Source: Latrodectus hesperus (Eukaryota > Arthropoda > Arachnida > Araneae > Theridiidae). From it: a stretch of DNA of 64,000 nt. A program made the position numbers and the translations under genes. This document shows positions 10,843-22,561 of this stretch, piece after piece. The stretch spans positions 93,183 through 157,182 of the forward strand of contig JAJQOW010000194.1 of assembly GCA_037975125.1 (NCBI GenBank), read 5' to 3'. Within the stretch, counting starts at the first letter, position 1; every line of letters starts with the position of its first letter. The notes under the pieces were generated by a model that worked only from the letters and a program-made list of their open reading frames with translations, made no database searches and had not been told where the DNA came from.

Positions 10843-12051
10843 TTAAGTTTGGTTATTCAGCATTCTACTGAGACTATCGGCATTCTGATGTAATTTGCCC
10901 TTTCTGTGAACAATATCAAAATTTAGGCATTGAAGCACCAAAGCCCACCTTAAGAGTCTGGGATTAGATCCTGTATGATGTTTTAACCAAACTAAAGGGT
11001 TATGATCATTTTCGGTAATAAATTTATACTGACCATCTAAATAATATTTTAATTTAGTAACAGCAAAAATTATTGCTGCACATTCCTTTTCTATAGTGCT
11101 ATAATTTTTCTCAGATTTTGAAAATTTTTTACTTAGAAATAGGATAGGGTGTTCATTTTCATTTTGATCTCTCTGAGATAAAACTACACCTATTCGTAAG
11201 TTTGAGGCATAACATTGAATGATAAATTGTTTTTGAAAGTCTGGACTGTAAAGTACAGGCTTCTTTATTAAAGTGTTCTTAAATTCTATGAATGCCTTTT
11301 CGCAGTTATTATTCCACATTACAGCTCCCTTCTTGGACTTCCCTTTTAACAGTTCGGATAAAGGCGCAGCAACTACCGAAAATTCTGGTATATACTTGCG
11401 ATAGTACTCAACAAGACCTAGGAAAGCACGTACTTCAGTTTTGCTTGAGGGACGTTCGAAATCGGTAATGGCTTTCACTTTAATATCACCTGGTGTTCTT
11501 TGACCTTGTCCTACAAAGTGTCCCAAATATTTAACACGAAGTTGAGTGAATTTGCACTTAAGTGGTTTTACAGTCAATTTCGCAAATCGAATCTTCTCCA
11601 GAACGCATTTAAGATGTTGGATGTGATCAGACCAGGTAAGTGAACATATAGCTATGTCATCTAAATAAGGCACAGCAAAATGTTCGCAATTTTTTAATAA
11701 ATCAGCCATTAACTTACTGAAATAGTAAGGAGCATTCTTCAAACCGAATGCCATTCTCAAAGGTTTATAAACACCAAATGTCGTTGTAAATGCAGCATAT
11801 CTTTGAGTCTTAGGACTCAAAGGTATCTGCCAATAACCTCGTGTTAAGTCTAATAAAAATATGAACTTCGCTTTCGAAACGGATTCAACACGCTCTTCAA
11901 TATTTGGTAATGGATAATATTGCGTTCTGGTAACCTCATTTAACCTGCGATAATCAATGCACGGACGAGGTTCTTTTCCAGGAGCTTCAACTAATATTAA
12001 AGGTGATGTGTAATCGGATTCACCTGGTTCCACCACTTTCAATTTCAACAT
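10843..12051 (-). pseudogene. Gypsy 1 reverse transcriptase and RNase H
   Basis: A 402-residue open frame. The RT fingers and palm include YTSPLILVEAPGKEPRPCID, LLDLTRGYWQIPLS, FGLKNAPYYF and the active site YLDD at residues 129-132. After the connection (ALLGLVEYY-like FLGLVEYYRKYIP), the RNase H region has the position usually held by TDAS changed to CYAS, so the first catalytic Asp seems lost. The Glu motif NYSTIEKECAA and the Asp of DHNPLVW remain. It ends in the typical ADSLSR. Upstream it is out of frame with the linker at 12207-12401, so it can only be part of a broken polyprotein. Confidence 0.9.
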
Positions 12052-12206
12052 CTTGTCTACTTCTGATTTCAGAATTTCTGTCTGTCATGGGGACATTCGA
12101 TTTGATTTAGCTATAATAGGTTTATTAGATTCTAACTCGATGCCATTTCAGCCAGTTCTGTACAACCCGGTTCATTTGATAAAATATCAATAAATTGAAT
12201 CAAAAG

Positions 12207-12401
12207 TCAACTCAATTGATTCTTCTGCTCATCCTCTAACTTTTCATTAAAACAGATTTCAGGAAAAGTCTCTAAAAGGGTAGATAAATTAATTTCAAAA
12301 CTTGGGATATCTTCTTTCTCAGAATCTATATCTTCATTATCAGAATTAGAGGTAAAAATTAAATTAACGTCTTCTAGACGCTGAAAATAAGGTTTTAACA
12401 T
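12207..12401 (-). pseudogene. Gypsy 1 IN-to-RT linker
   Basis: Begins MLKPYFQRLEDVN, the typical end of a gypsy integrase chromodomain-like tail, then an acidic stretch and LLETFPEICFNEK, which resembles the sequence just before gypsy RT domains. It lies between integrase and RT in the same orientation, showing that the two belong to one polyprotein rather than to two elements. It is frameshifted at both ends. Confidence 0.72.
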
Positions 12402-12429
12402 ATTTACATGGTATACATGTAATTTTTCC

Positions 12430-13590
12430 TTATCGGGAAATTGTATTACGTAATTTGTGTCCGATAGTCGTTTTTACTACTTTTCCTGGACCTATCCAAT
12501 GAACAGAAAATTTGTTTGATCTAGAAGGTGCAACAACTAACACAAGATCATTTTCTTTAAATTCTCTTTTCGTAGCCTTACGGTCATACCAAAGTTTCTG
12601 TTTTTCTTTAGCCTCTGTCATATTTTGCACAGCTAATTCTTGGCATCTTTTCATTCTATTTAAAAGATTAAAAACGTATGCAATCACACTATCTTCTTCA
12701 ATGGTTTTACCAGTTAGATTTTCATATAATAGTGTTACGGGTGTTCTTAAGTTCCGACCATGGACTAATTCTGCAGGAGAATATCCAGTGCTATCATGAA
12801 TGCAAGTTCTAAGAGCAAAAAGTGCCTGAGGTAAAATCTTCTACCAATCTGTACCTTTTTCTAAGCAAAGGACTTTCAGTATTCTCTTTAAAGTTCTATG
12901 CAATCTCTCAACAGGATTGCTTTGGAGATGCTGAACGGAACTATGCACAACTTTAATACCAAATTTTTCTAAAAATTCTGATGTCAGGACACTCATGAAA
13001 GATGTTCCTTGATCACTTTGCAACTCCCTAGGAAAACCCATGCGGCTTGATATCTGAAGAAAAGCATCAATCACAGTAGTAGAACGTATATCTGGTACTG
13101 GGATGGCATCTGGATACTTGGATGACATGCAAATGGCTGTTATAATATACCGTTTACCACAGGAAGTTATAGGCAAAGGACCACATGCATCAACGTTAAT
13201 TCTTGTAAATATTTCCGGAATTACTGGAACCAGTTTCAAAGAAGCCCTTTTCTTATCTTGAGGCTTTCCTACTCGTTGACATTTGTCACAAGATTTAACA
13301 AAATTTTTAATTTCTTTAAAGCAGTTAGGCCAGTAGAAAGTTTTGCACAGCATATCTTTTGTTTTAGTTATACCTAAATGAGCTGCAGTTATCTCATGGC
13401 AGATCCATTTTAGTTGGTTGCGAAACTTCTTGGGCACAACTAATAATCTTCTTACAGTTCCATCATTGTCCATTTTATTATAAAACAACAATTGATTTAT
13501 TATAATATATTTATTGTCTTTTGAATATTTTCGTTTAGCTTGCTCAAAGAGAGGTTTCAAATCTTCGCACAACCTTTTGTTCCCGAGCAA
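12430..13590 (-). pseudogene. Gypsy 1 integrase
   Basis: From the N-terminus: a zinc-binding HHCC domain (HEITAAHLG ... CDKCQ), then the catalytic core with Asp in INVDACGPLP, Asp in LQSDQGTSF and Glu in NPVERLHRTLK (34 residues between the last two, one fewer than usual). A TAG at 12841-12843 interrupts it just after EKGTDW. The same frame continues through the C-terminal domain (KLWYDRKATKREFKENDLV, VHWIGPGKV) to 12430. A frameshift separates it from gag-protease upstream, where the frames overlap at 13544-13590. Non-functional. Confidence 0.9.
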
Positions 13591-14622
13591 ATTCTTCTGG
13601 AGATGTTTTTATCAATTCCATCCCTTCAACTTCGGTTTCTAATGGTGGCAAAATTGTATTTTGCTCTAATTCTTCATTTTGTTTAGTTTGGAAGCAAGTC
13701 CTAGAAGATTCTATTTCAGAATCAATAATCTCTTTATTCGTGCTATTTTCTTTCCATCTTCTTTGAGCTCGAGTTTCTATAGCATTTATCATATGTATTT
13801 TCACCTCTTCATGCTTTTTAATTTCCTCAAATAAAGGGGCTGTTTTGTTTCCCAGTAAATATCTTCCTTGATCCAAAGAATCTCGAAGAACTGCTGCCTT
13901 TGTCAAAATGTGACCTAATTCACAATTTATTTCAACCTCGGCAATAGGTAAGGATACTAAAGTTTCATCAAGAGGTGTTCTTAGCCAAACCTTTTCCTTC
14001 GTGAACATATCAGGTTTCACGTATTTTCCACAAATCAAATCAAGAGTTGCTCCAGTGTCTCTTAAAATTAGCATTTGAATTCCATTAACAGTGCCGATAC
14101 TAGTGTAAGGAGCCATCAACTCATTAAATGTACTTCTAGCAATTTCGTTAGATGCTACCGATTCTAAGTTCTTTTTTATTTTGTCACACTGAGGTCGCAA
14201 ATGACTATAAGAACCACACTCATAACATCGGAGTTGTTTTCGTTTTTCAAATTCCTTTTCATGTGAATAATTAGAATTTTTATTCTCGACTCTTTTAGGA
14301 ACATGAGATTTATGATTCCTAACTACTTCATTAAACTTAAAGGCACGGTTTTCAGTTTGTTGACGAAAACCAAAATTATTTCGAGGGAGTTTTGTAAAAT
14401 CTTTCGTCTTAAAACTATATCTTAAACTTTCATATTCATCTATTTTCTCTGCCAGATCATACGGCGAATTTATTTTAAGCCATTCCGCCAAAAAATGTTC
14501 CTTAATTTCAATTGGCACACGACGTTTCAATTGATCTGTTACCATTAGTTCCTTAATCTGTTTAAATGTCGTTATTTCTAATTCCGTAAGCCATTCCGTA
14601 AAGTAACTATTCAATTCTTGTG
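13544..14622 (-). pseudogene. Gypsy 1 Gag C-terminus and aspartic protease
   Basis: The Gag part (NYAQELNSYFTEWLTEL...) continues the protein interrupted at 20284. A CCHC zinc knuckle follows (CYECGSYSHLRPQC), then a retropepsin with active site LILRDTGATLDLI and a flap-like downstream region (GRYLLGN). The open frame runs on to 14650 but the bases beyond 14635 belong to the inserted LINE. Gag and protease share one frame. The frame ends near 13544, where a shift leads into integrase. Confidence 0.87.
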
Positions 14623-14635
14623 CATAATTTCTCCA
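14623..14635. repeat. Target-site duplication of the I-type LINE, left copy
   Basis: cataatttctcca here and catgatttctcca at 20284-20296, 12 of 13 identical. On the gag strand both encode the Trp-Arg-Asn junction, as expected for a duplicated target inside gag. Confidence 0.86.
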
Positions 14636-15068
14636 GGCATCAGTAGTCACAAAAGTTATCTAGAAATTTAGGTAATTAGGAAAAAGCGAGCAGAAATTGA
14701 CCATTTAAAATATTGTTGATTTTTCTTCTCACACTTTTAACGAGCTTTGCAAGCAGATAGGAAAAGATCAGGCTAAAGTTTCTCTTCTTTACGAGTCATA
14801 TTTTTATGGAGGATTAGAACACAGTTCAACAATTCTAAAAGGTGGCAGTTTAGGTAGGTTGTGTGGAGAAAAAGTTGCAAACTCTTAACGGTACGTACAT
14901 ACTTCTTCGAACTTTATTCGCATTGAGAAGAACTCAAGCAATTTATTTTAAATTATTTAAGTTTAGAGGAATTCGGGAATTCCTATAAGATTAATTATTT
15001 TATTAGTTTCTAGTTCAAGTAGTTCTATAGTTTATTTCCTCAAGTACGTACAAGATGTTAAATTCAAA

Positions 15069-16340
15069 ATGACAGACTTACAAGACGAAATACCACCTAT
15101 TGAATGTGAATATCGCATACCAAAACATTCATCGAACTCTATATTAGACTATGATGATAATACACCTCTAGCTATACAATTAGCTTCAGAAGCCGGAATT
15201 TCAAACTTCATAGTGTTTTTGTGTCCTACAGCAGGATATGCCTCAGTTCCTAAGAGGCCTTCACAGTTAAAATCTGAACTATTAAATGCTATTTCCAACA
15301 AAAATGGGATTGAAGAAGTGAGACATACCAGAAACGGAAAACTAATTATCGCTACAAATGATTATAAAACAGCAACAGAAATTTGTAAAATCGAAACAGT
15401 ATTAAATGTTCCTGTGACTCCCCAAATACAAATTGAACAATACACTACGAAATTTATTATCCCGTTCATATCAGTGGACGAAAGTCTAGAAAATCTAGCA
15501 TTAGAAATTGAAAATAACGGCCTTATTGTATCTCAAATACGACGTTTCAATAAAAAGGGATCTTCAGAACTTTCAGAAACTATCTTGGTAAGAGTCTACG
15601 GACATAAAATCCCGTCTCAAATTAAAGTATTTTTATCTATTGTAAACATAAAGATTTTTGTGGATAAAGTTCGTCAATGTGGAATTTGTTTTAAATTTAC
15701 ACATGCAACAAAAACATGTAAAGTACAAACAGCTTTATGCAGACTCTGTGGCTCACATCACAATAATGATCCTTGTTCAACTAAAGTCCCATATTGTGTA
15801 AACTGCAAAGGATCTCACGCGTCAGATGATCCTTCATGTTCAGCTCGTGAAGAAGAAACTCGGTTTTTAAAATTTAAGGCAATAAACCATTTATCTTTTA
15901 TTGAAGCAAGAAGACAATTTAAAAGCTCTAAAACCAGTTTTGCTACTATTGTAAAGTCTAATCAACCATCAGAAATTACTCATGCAAAAATAAATGATAT
16001 TGTCACCTCAATACTTACAAAATTTGAAGAGTCAGTAGACAAAAAAATTTTAGCTATTCAAACCCAACAAGAAACAATTCTTAATACTATTTTCCAAAAA
16101 TTTGAAGAAACTGTAAGCAAAATATTTGAAACTAGAAGTCTCTCGTCATCCCCTGCTAGAAGGAAAACTCGGAAAAGTAGTCGAATCCAAAAGCAATCAT
16201 CAAACCCTAGTAATAGTGACATTCAGTTCAATCCAATTTTACCTGTGAATAGTGTATTTAATTTTGGTAACTCTTCTGAAGAGCAGTCAGAAATAATTGA
16301 AAATGCAAAATTCAGAAAGGGAAGTAATAAAATTTCCTAA
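15069..16340 (+). CDS. I-type LINE ORF1 (Gag-like zinc-knuckle protein)
   Basis: A 423-residue intact frame. The middle has three knuckles close together, CGICFKFTHATKTC, CRLCGSHHNNDPC and CVNCKGSHASDDPSC, which bind the element RNA. An N-terminal domain of about 190 residues precedes them. The C-terminus is a charged, probably coiled-coil stretch (ILTKFEESVDKKILAIQTQQ) and a basic Ser-Arg tail. ORF2 begins just downstream in another frame. Confidence 0.9.
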   Translation: MTDLQDEIPPIECEYRIPKHSSNSILDYDDNTPLAIQLASEAGISNFIVFLCPTAGYASVPKRPSQLKSELLNAISNKNGIEEVRHTRNGKLIIATNDYKTATEICKIETVLNVPVTPQIQIEQYTTKFIIPFISVDESLENLALEIENNGLIVSQIRRFNKKGSSELSETILVRVYGHKIPSQIKVFLSIVNIKIFVDKVRQCGICFKFTHATKTCKVQTALCRLCGSHHNNDPCSTKVPYCVNCKGSHASDDPSCSAREEETRFLKFKAINHLSFIEARRQFKSSKTSFATIVKSNQPSEITHAKINDIVTSILTKFEESVDKKILAIQTQQETILNTIFQKFEETVSKIFETRSLSSSPARRKTRKSSRIQKQSSNPSNSDIQFNPILPVNSVFNFGNSSEEQSEIIENAKFRKGSNKIS

Positions 16341-16419
16341 CAGATGGAACGCAACTACTATCCTGGGTGCATCAGTCCGTAGAAGTCAAACAGTAATCAT
16401 AATAATTGTAACTTTTTTC

Positions 16420-19167
16420 ATGTTCTCATTAATTTCGTGGAATGCTCGTAGTGTTCTCAATAAGCGCCCATACATGAAACTTCATTATTTTAACTCTGCA
16501 GACATTATTGCAATACAAGAAACGTGGTTAAAAAAAGTTGACAAGATATCTTTATTTAACAAAATAATCTTTCGTCAAGATAAAGAAGATAGCCGAGGTG
16601 GCGGCCTTCTCCTAGCAGTAAATAAAAACATTCCAACAAGGCAATTTTCTCCTATCCGTCCCTCAGATGATGGCAGAGAACTCTTAGCAGTCAAGATCAC
16701 AGTGGCAACAACTACAATAACTATTATTAATGTTTACATTCCTCCAGGCAAATTTTCTTCAGAGTGGCTTCATAGCATAATTCAAGGAATTCAGCCTCCT
16801 TACATCATCATAGGAGATTTCAATATTAGACATACATCATTAGGAAGCTGTTCTACTTCATCAAGGGCAAATGACCTTCTTGAATGGATTCAGGAAGAGA
16901 ATTGCTGCCTCCTGAACTCTGAAATTCCAACACATTACGGCCCACATCATAAACCTTCACTCATCGATTTCACCTTTGTATCACCAGACATTTATCACCT
17001 AAGTCAAATAGAAGTTCACCCAGATTGTTTTGGAAGTGATCATTTATCATCTAAAACTAGCATAGCTATAGGAGATATTGATCACCATATACCAAACAGA
17101 TCACGTATCCTGTGGTCAGAATTCTTTGCTTCCATCAATACTGATCATGAAATTTCTAATCTTCATTCTATTGAACAATTCAATCATCTCTGCATAAATA
17201 AACTTCACAAGTTTCGAAGATGGCAGAAAATGCCAAGTAAACCTTATCCTCCATGGTGGTCTTCTAGATGTAGTTATCTCCTGGGCCAAAAAAGACGTCT
17301 TTGGCGTAAAGCCAAAAACACATGTGATAAGTACGTTTGGATGGCATATAAAAGAACTGCAGCAGAACTACATCGACTACTCATATATCTCTCTCGAAAA
17401 TATTGGGACGAAATAATAATTTCAGCTGGAACATCAAAAAATATTTTTAATTTATTAAAAAATCTCCAAAATAGAGTTACAGTATCTCCAACTTCACATA
17501 TGATCCTATTACATAATAATTCTCCAGTGACAGATCCTACCCATCAAGCTAATATGTTTACAGACTTCTACACTCGTTCACCAATTTTAGAGGTTATTCC
17601 ACTGGATTTAAGTACAAGTGAGGATTTCTCTTACAATAAACCCTTTAATGCATCTGAACTACAAGAAGCTTTGGCCAGATGCAAAAATTCGTCTGTAGGT
17701 CCTGATAAGATATCTGCAAAAATACTAAAAGGAATTACTACTACCAACCTAGACTACCTCCTCTCCCTGATAAATAAATCGTGGCTTACAGGTATTGTAC
17801 CAGAAATATGGAAATCCTCTATTGTCATTCCAATTTTAAAACCGGGAAAGATGGCCAATCTTGTGGCATCGTACCGTCCTATATCTCTGACTAGTGTCAT
17901 GTGTAAATTAATGGAAAGAATGATTTTGAAGAGATTTATTGACCATATATCAACCAAATCTTTCTTTCATCCCAATCACCACGGATTTCTGCCACATCGA
18001 GGTTGTGACAGTATTTTATCCATCATTCATCATCACATAATTTCTGCCAGATCCTCTAGAAAATTTGTTGTTTTGGTTGCAGTGGATATTTCCCAGGCCT
18101 ATGATTCAGTTTGGCCAGATGGCCTAGTTTATAAATTACTTCAAGCAAACATCAAAGGAAATGCTGCTTTGTGGATTCAACAGTTCATTACAACTCGCTA
18201 TTTTCAAGTAAAGTGGAGAAATAAGCTATCTTCACCAGCCACATCATATAGGGGAGTTCCACAAGGGAGCGTGTTATCACCTTTCCTGTTCTCAGTGTTT
18301 ATGGCAGACCTCTACGATATCCTTCCCCCTGACATCAAATGCTTCATGTACGCTGATGATATATTTCTACTATATGAATCTGTTAATTTGGGAAAACTTC
18401 AGCAGAAACTAACATCTGCACTTGGAATATTACAAAATTGGTGTCAGGAATGGAAGTTATCGATAGACCCACAAAAATGTTCTATGATCAACTTTTCTTC
18501 AAAACGACAACAACCTAATTTCAACTTGTTCATCAACAATCATCCTATTTCCTGGAGTAAAAATGTTCGAATTTTGGGATTACATTTTTCACACAATTTA
18601 TCTTTCCGTCATCATTTTCAGGAAAAGAGAAAAGCTATATCAAAAAAGTTGAATGCTTTAAAAGGTATCGCAGGCAATAGATGGGGTGCTCGTACTGCTC
18701 ATCTTCTACAAATCGTAAAATCATTTATTGTCTCCAGTCTGGATTATGGCTGTCATATATTTAGTTCAGCATGCACAACAGATCGCAAAATCCTTGAAAC
18801 TATATATCACACTGCCCTAAGAATTGCCACAGGTCTTCCCAAGTGGACCCCCATACCTATAGTTCTACAAGAAGCAGGAGAAACTTCTCTTCACTCTAGA
18901 CATGAAATGCTCTCCTTAAACTTTTACATTCGGAATTTAAGCAAGTCATCATTATCCCCCTGTGCTTTAGCTTGGGAAAAGCTAACTTATAATCGAGTTA
19001 ATCGTAATCATCCTCTAGCCATTAAAGCCAAATTGTGGCTCGAGCAACAAGGAATAAATACCTCGTGCATATTAAAAGTCCCAATAGACTGGCCAGAAAT
19101 GTCAAAAAAATCTCAATTTATTCCTCGAGTCTCCCTTTTCAGACTAAATCATTGCCAAAAGATATAA
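16420..19167 (+). CDS. I-type LINE ORF2: endonuclease and reverse transcriptase
   Basis: The frame is open from 16297, overlapping ORF1, but the ATG at 16420 (MFSLISWNARSVLNK) puts the endonuclease start at the N-terminus, where it lies in related elements. Endonuclease motifs: SWNAR, catalytic Glu in IAIQETWL, IIIGDFNIRH and GSDHLS. RT motifs: YRPISLTSVMCKLMERM, HHGFLPHRGCDS, VDISQAYDSVW, GVPQGSVLSPFLF and active site FMYADDIF. The frame stops at 19167 just inside the linker to RNase H, which is found in a different frame. All catalytic motifs are intact. Confidence 0.93.
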   Translation: MFSLISWNARSVLNKRPYMKLHYFNSADIIAIQETWLKKVDKISLFNKIIFRQDKEDSRGGGLLLAVNKNIPTRQFSPIRPSDDGRELLAVKITVATTTITIINVYIPPGKFSSEWLHSIIQGIQPPYIIIGDFNIRHTSLGSCSTSSRANDLLEWIQEENCCLLNSEIPTHYGPHHKPSLIDFTFVSPDIYHLSQIEVHPDCFGSDHLSSKTSIAIGDIDHHIPNRSRILWSEFFASINTDHEISNLHSIEQFNHLCINKLHKFRRWQKMPSKPYPPWWSSRCSYLLGQKRRLWRKAKNTCDKYVWMAYKRTAAELHRLLIYLSRKYWDEIIISAGTSKNIFNLLKNLQNRVTVSPTSHMILLHNNSPVTDPTHQANMFTDFYTRSPILEVIPLDLSTSEDFSYNKPFNASELQEALARCKNSSVGPDKISAKILKGITTTNLDYLLSLINKSWLTGIVPEIWKSSIVIPILKPGKMANLVASYRPISLTSVMCKLMERMILKRFIDHISTKSFFHPNHHGFLPHRGCDSILSIIHHHIISARSSRKFVVLVAVDISQAYDSVWPDGLVYKLLQANIKGNAALWIQQFITTRYFQVKWRNKLSSPATSYRGVPQGSVLSPFLFSVFMADLYDILPPDIKCFMYADDIFLLYESVNLGKLQQKLTSALGILQNWCQEWKLSIDPQKCSMINFSSKRQQPNFNLFINNHPISWSKNVRILGLHFSHNLSFRHHFQEKRKAISKKLNALKGIAGNRWGARTAHLLQIVKSFIVSSLDYGCHIFSSACTTDRKILETIYHTALRIATGLPKWTPIPIVLQEAGETSLHSRHEMLSLNFYIRNLSKSSLSPCALAWEKLTYNRVNRNHPLAIKAKLWLEQQGINTSCILKVPIDWPEMSKKSQFIPRVSLFRLNHCQKI

Positions 19168-20042
19168 TTAGTAAGCTATTTCACCAAGTTTGTGAGTCAT
19201 CATGGCAGACAAATACGTTGATATTTACAGATGCTTCCAAGCAGGGATCAAATGTGGGTATTGCAATAGTCAATTTTACAACTAGTCTATCAATAACAGG
19301 GAAAATTAATTCCATAAACTCCATCTTCTCGGCAGAGGCTATGGCACTACTTATTGCAGTCTCTAAAATTTGCACTGAACCCAAAAAATATGTCATTTTC
19401 ACAGATTCACTTTCTTGCATCTCTGCTCTTTCAGATTGTTCCAGGACATCACCAACTATCATTCAACTTCTTCGATCCCAAATGATTCAATCTACTCAAA
19501 AGTGCTTGTCAATACAGTTAGTTTGGGTTCCAGGACATTCAGGGATTGCAGGTAATGAAATTGCCGACTCATTGGCGAAAGCAGCAACAGGGAGTCAATA
19601 TGCTATTCGATCTATTTCTCCTGAAGATCTGAAACAACACATCAAGAAATTTTACTTTAATGAAAGTTACAATCAATGGAAAAATAGCAAATATGCTGAA
19701 GCATTCACTCATCTCACATCTATTCGCAAAAAACATAGACTGTTAACGAAATCGCGACTAGAAGACGTATGGCTGGCCAGAATAAGAACAAGATCCTTTC
19801 CTACCAATTCTATTCTATTTAGGTTTAATCTCTGGCATACAGACCGCTGTCAGTGCGGTGAACCTGAAACTATAGATCATATTCTACTAGATTGTCCTTT
19901 GTACGAACATCAGAGGAATCAACTACGGAAAAAATTAGGAATAGGAGCGTTATCATTCTCTTGGATATTTGAACTATCTATAAATCCGGAAATTAAAATT
20001 CTTGCATGCTGTGAATTTCTACGCCAGTCTAACAGATTCTAA
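19105..20042 (+). CDS. I-type LINE RNase H domain, in a shifted frame
   Basis: This frame is open from 19035; homology to ORF2 passes into it between about 19100 and 19150, near an A7 run (gtcaaaaaaatc). RNase H motifs are complete: IFTDASKQGSNVGIAI (Asp), SAEAMALLIAV (Glu), VIFTDSLSCI (Asp) and VPGHSGIAGNEIADSLAKA (His, Asp). After it comes a cysteine-histidine segment, CQCGEPETIDHILLDCPLY, common at the end of such ORFs. A single-base slip in the A run would join it with ORF2. Either a mutation or sequencing error, or less likely programmed frameshifting. Confidence 0.88.
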
Positions 20043-20283
20043 TTTTAACAAAAAAAGAAAGTTACAACTCAAAATCCTTGAACTATTTCTAATATGAATT
20101 TATAAATCCGAATTTTTCTTCTCATATCAAGACTTTTTCTGTTAGTGATCACCGACTTCAATTAACTTTACTTAAATAAGGTTAGACGATTGACTACATA
20201 AATCCTCTCCAAATACCTTCTTCAATGAGAGCTACAAGCATCCTAGCATAAAGCTCCAAAAGTGTCCGCCATAACCTACCTAC

Positions 20284-20296
20284 CATGATTTCTCCA
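20284..20296. repeat. Target-site duplication of the I-type LINE, right copy
   Basis: catgatttctcca, one base different from 14623-14635. Confidence 0.86.
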
Positions 20297-20968
20297 TGAT
20301 TTTTCTGACGTTTTCTGGTGTTTAAGAAACAATTGTCTTAATTTTTCGCTATTTAACTTGAATCGTTTAAGAATAAGTTCCTTCAAGTAATCGTAATCAT
20401 CAGCCCTTTCTGGAGGTTCTCTAGCTAACATGTTAGATATCTCTGAAGGTAAAGCACTTACAAGATAAACTACCCATTCGTTTTTTGGAATATGAGCCAT
20501 TTCTGCTCTACGCTCAAAATTTATTAAGTATAGACTCATCTCATCTTTCCTTTCATCAAATTTTGGCGTTAATTGCATTAATTGAATTTTTTGAGCATGT
20601 TCAGTCCTATTTGTAACTGATTCTGTATTCGAAATTGTAGCATTTGAAGAGATTTCCAGACGTTTCATTTCCAAAATATGTTCTCTTTCTTCACGTCTTT
20701 CTTCTTTTTCTATTTCTTCTCGCCTTATTCTTTCCTCTTTTTCTAGTATTTCTCGCCTAACTCTTTCCTCTTTTTCTTCCTGTTCCCTTTTAACTCTTTC
20801 AACGATTACCCTATCTAATATACATTTTACTTCTTCCTCGTTAAAGTTTCTACTAGTTAAAATTAATTTTTTAATATCTGGGATTTTAAAAGAATCTGGA
20901 ACCATTTCCCCTAACTCTTCAGCTACTTCTACTAAATCTCCCTTTTTCCCCCGTGCTAAAAAAGCCAT
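20284..20968 (-). pseudogene. Gypsy 1 Gag N-terminus
   Basis: Starts MAFLARGKKGDLVEVAEELG. A long charged coiled-coil follows, with repeats of the type EEKEERVRREILEKEERIRR (about residues 55-110), then a retrotransposon Gag fold (LTPKFDERKDEMSLYLINFE ... DYDYLKELILKRFKLNSEKL). It reads into the LINE at 20284 and resumes at 14622. The coiled-coil before the capsid-like part is a useful marker for the family. Confidence 0.88.
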
Positions 20969-22248
20969 TTTATTTATTAACGCTTTATCTCAGAAGAGAT
21001 GCAATAATGAGAGAAACAACAGACTACACCCACCTATATGCAAAATTTCGTAAATAACTATAGAAATTATTTAACACACTCTACTAATATAAAACATATC
21101 CATAACATTTAAAAAACTTAAATGAAAACAAACTATATTGTAATACAACAAATAGTGTATAGATAGAAAATCATATATTTTGAAAAGAAGAACAAGTTTA
21201 TTAAATCTTCTACTCTCGATTTCAAGTTTTTTTATCACCAAGTTAATGCTTGATACTCAGATAAATTGAATTATTAATCAAAAATGTATAAATTTTATAA
21301 AATCAGATTCTTATACAAATACTACCATATTAAATCAGAAAATGAAATTATACATATTTTTAATTCAAAATATAGAACATTACAATATATATTTTTATAT
21401 GTAATAGCAACAATATAAATTAAAAGCTTTAACTAATCTAAACCAGAAATCAGCTTTCGATTTCAAATCAATAAACCTAGTTAGTTAATCATACACGACA
21501 TGAAAATGATAATAACGTACGATATTTTAAACAGTAAGAAAATATCTTTTCAAATCTTTATCAATTAAAATAAACATATGCGTTTTTAAATATCAAATAA
21601 ATCAGTTTGATACTTTGCAAACAAAAATCAAAAACATATCAATAAATCTCACATTACTTTAAATTCAAACCTATTTGTAATCATGTACTTTCGTTTTCAC
21701 ATAACGAAATCAAAATCTTTCTAAAGTATATATTACTTTCATAAAATCTACTTTTAGTGAAACATTCAAAAAATGATGAATATAAGTGTACTTTCGATTT
21801 TACACATTAATCTATAAAAACATAGTTATTTTAACATATTCCTACTTGAATTGAAATACATCAACCACATAAAAATTATGAAATGCAAATTTATAATAAG
21901 ATACACTTTTCTTATAAAAAATATTTCACTGTAAATTCGAATACACGAAATACAGAAATTAGCTTTTGTAATATGGAATACACCATTTACAAACTTATAA
22001 ACAAAATTAATTGATATAACATGAAAAACCACGTAAATAAGATTGGAACTACATATTCAATAAATTTATATAACATTCCAAACTATTTATTTTCAATAGT
22101 AGCCAGAGAAAGATTGATCAAAATGGCCTACCTGTATTCCAACATTGCGGCACGTAATCCATTATAGTGCACATAATTAATTTGCATAGTGGATGCTAAT
22201 GCAAAGCATTAAAAAAGCATCAAACCGCTGCCAACAAAAACATAAGTT
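20969..22248 (-). other. Long untranslated leader of gypsy element 1
   Basis: About 1.28 kb of AT-rich sequence between the 5' LTR and gag, with no supported coding frame. A possible primer-binding site, TGGCAGCGG on the minus strand (22225-22233), lies about 15 bases inside the LTR, but I cannot match it to a tRNA. Confidence 0.55.

Positions 22249-22561
<313 letters not shown>

Larger units (their letters stand above)
14636..20283 (+). mobile_element. I-type non-LTR retrotransposon nested in gypsy gag
   Basis: A 5648-bp + strand element bounded by a 12/13 duplication. It has a 5' UTR (14636-15068), ORF1 with three CCHC knuckles (15069-16340), ORF2 with endonuclease and RT (16420-19167), and an RNase H domain in a second frame (to 20042), then a 241-bp 3' UTR. 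There is no poly(A); the end is cctacctac. RNase H after RT points to the I group rather than jockey. Only one frame change interrupts it, so the copy is young compared with its host element. Confidence 0.88.

Noticed and set aside
12841..12843. Programmed readthrough of the TAG within the gypsy integrase
   Set aside because: The same element has several frameshifts and a lost RNase H residue, so simple decay is more likely.
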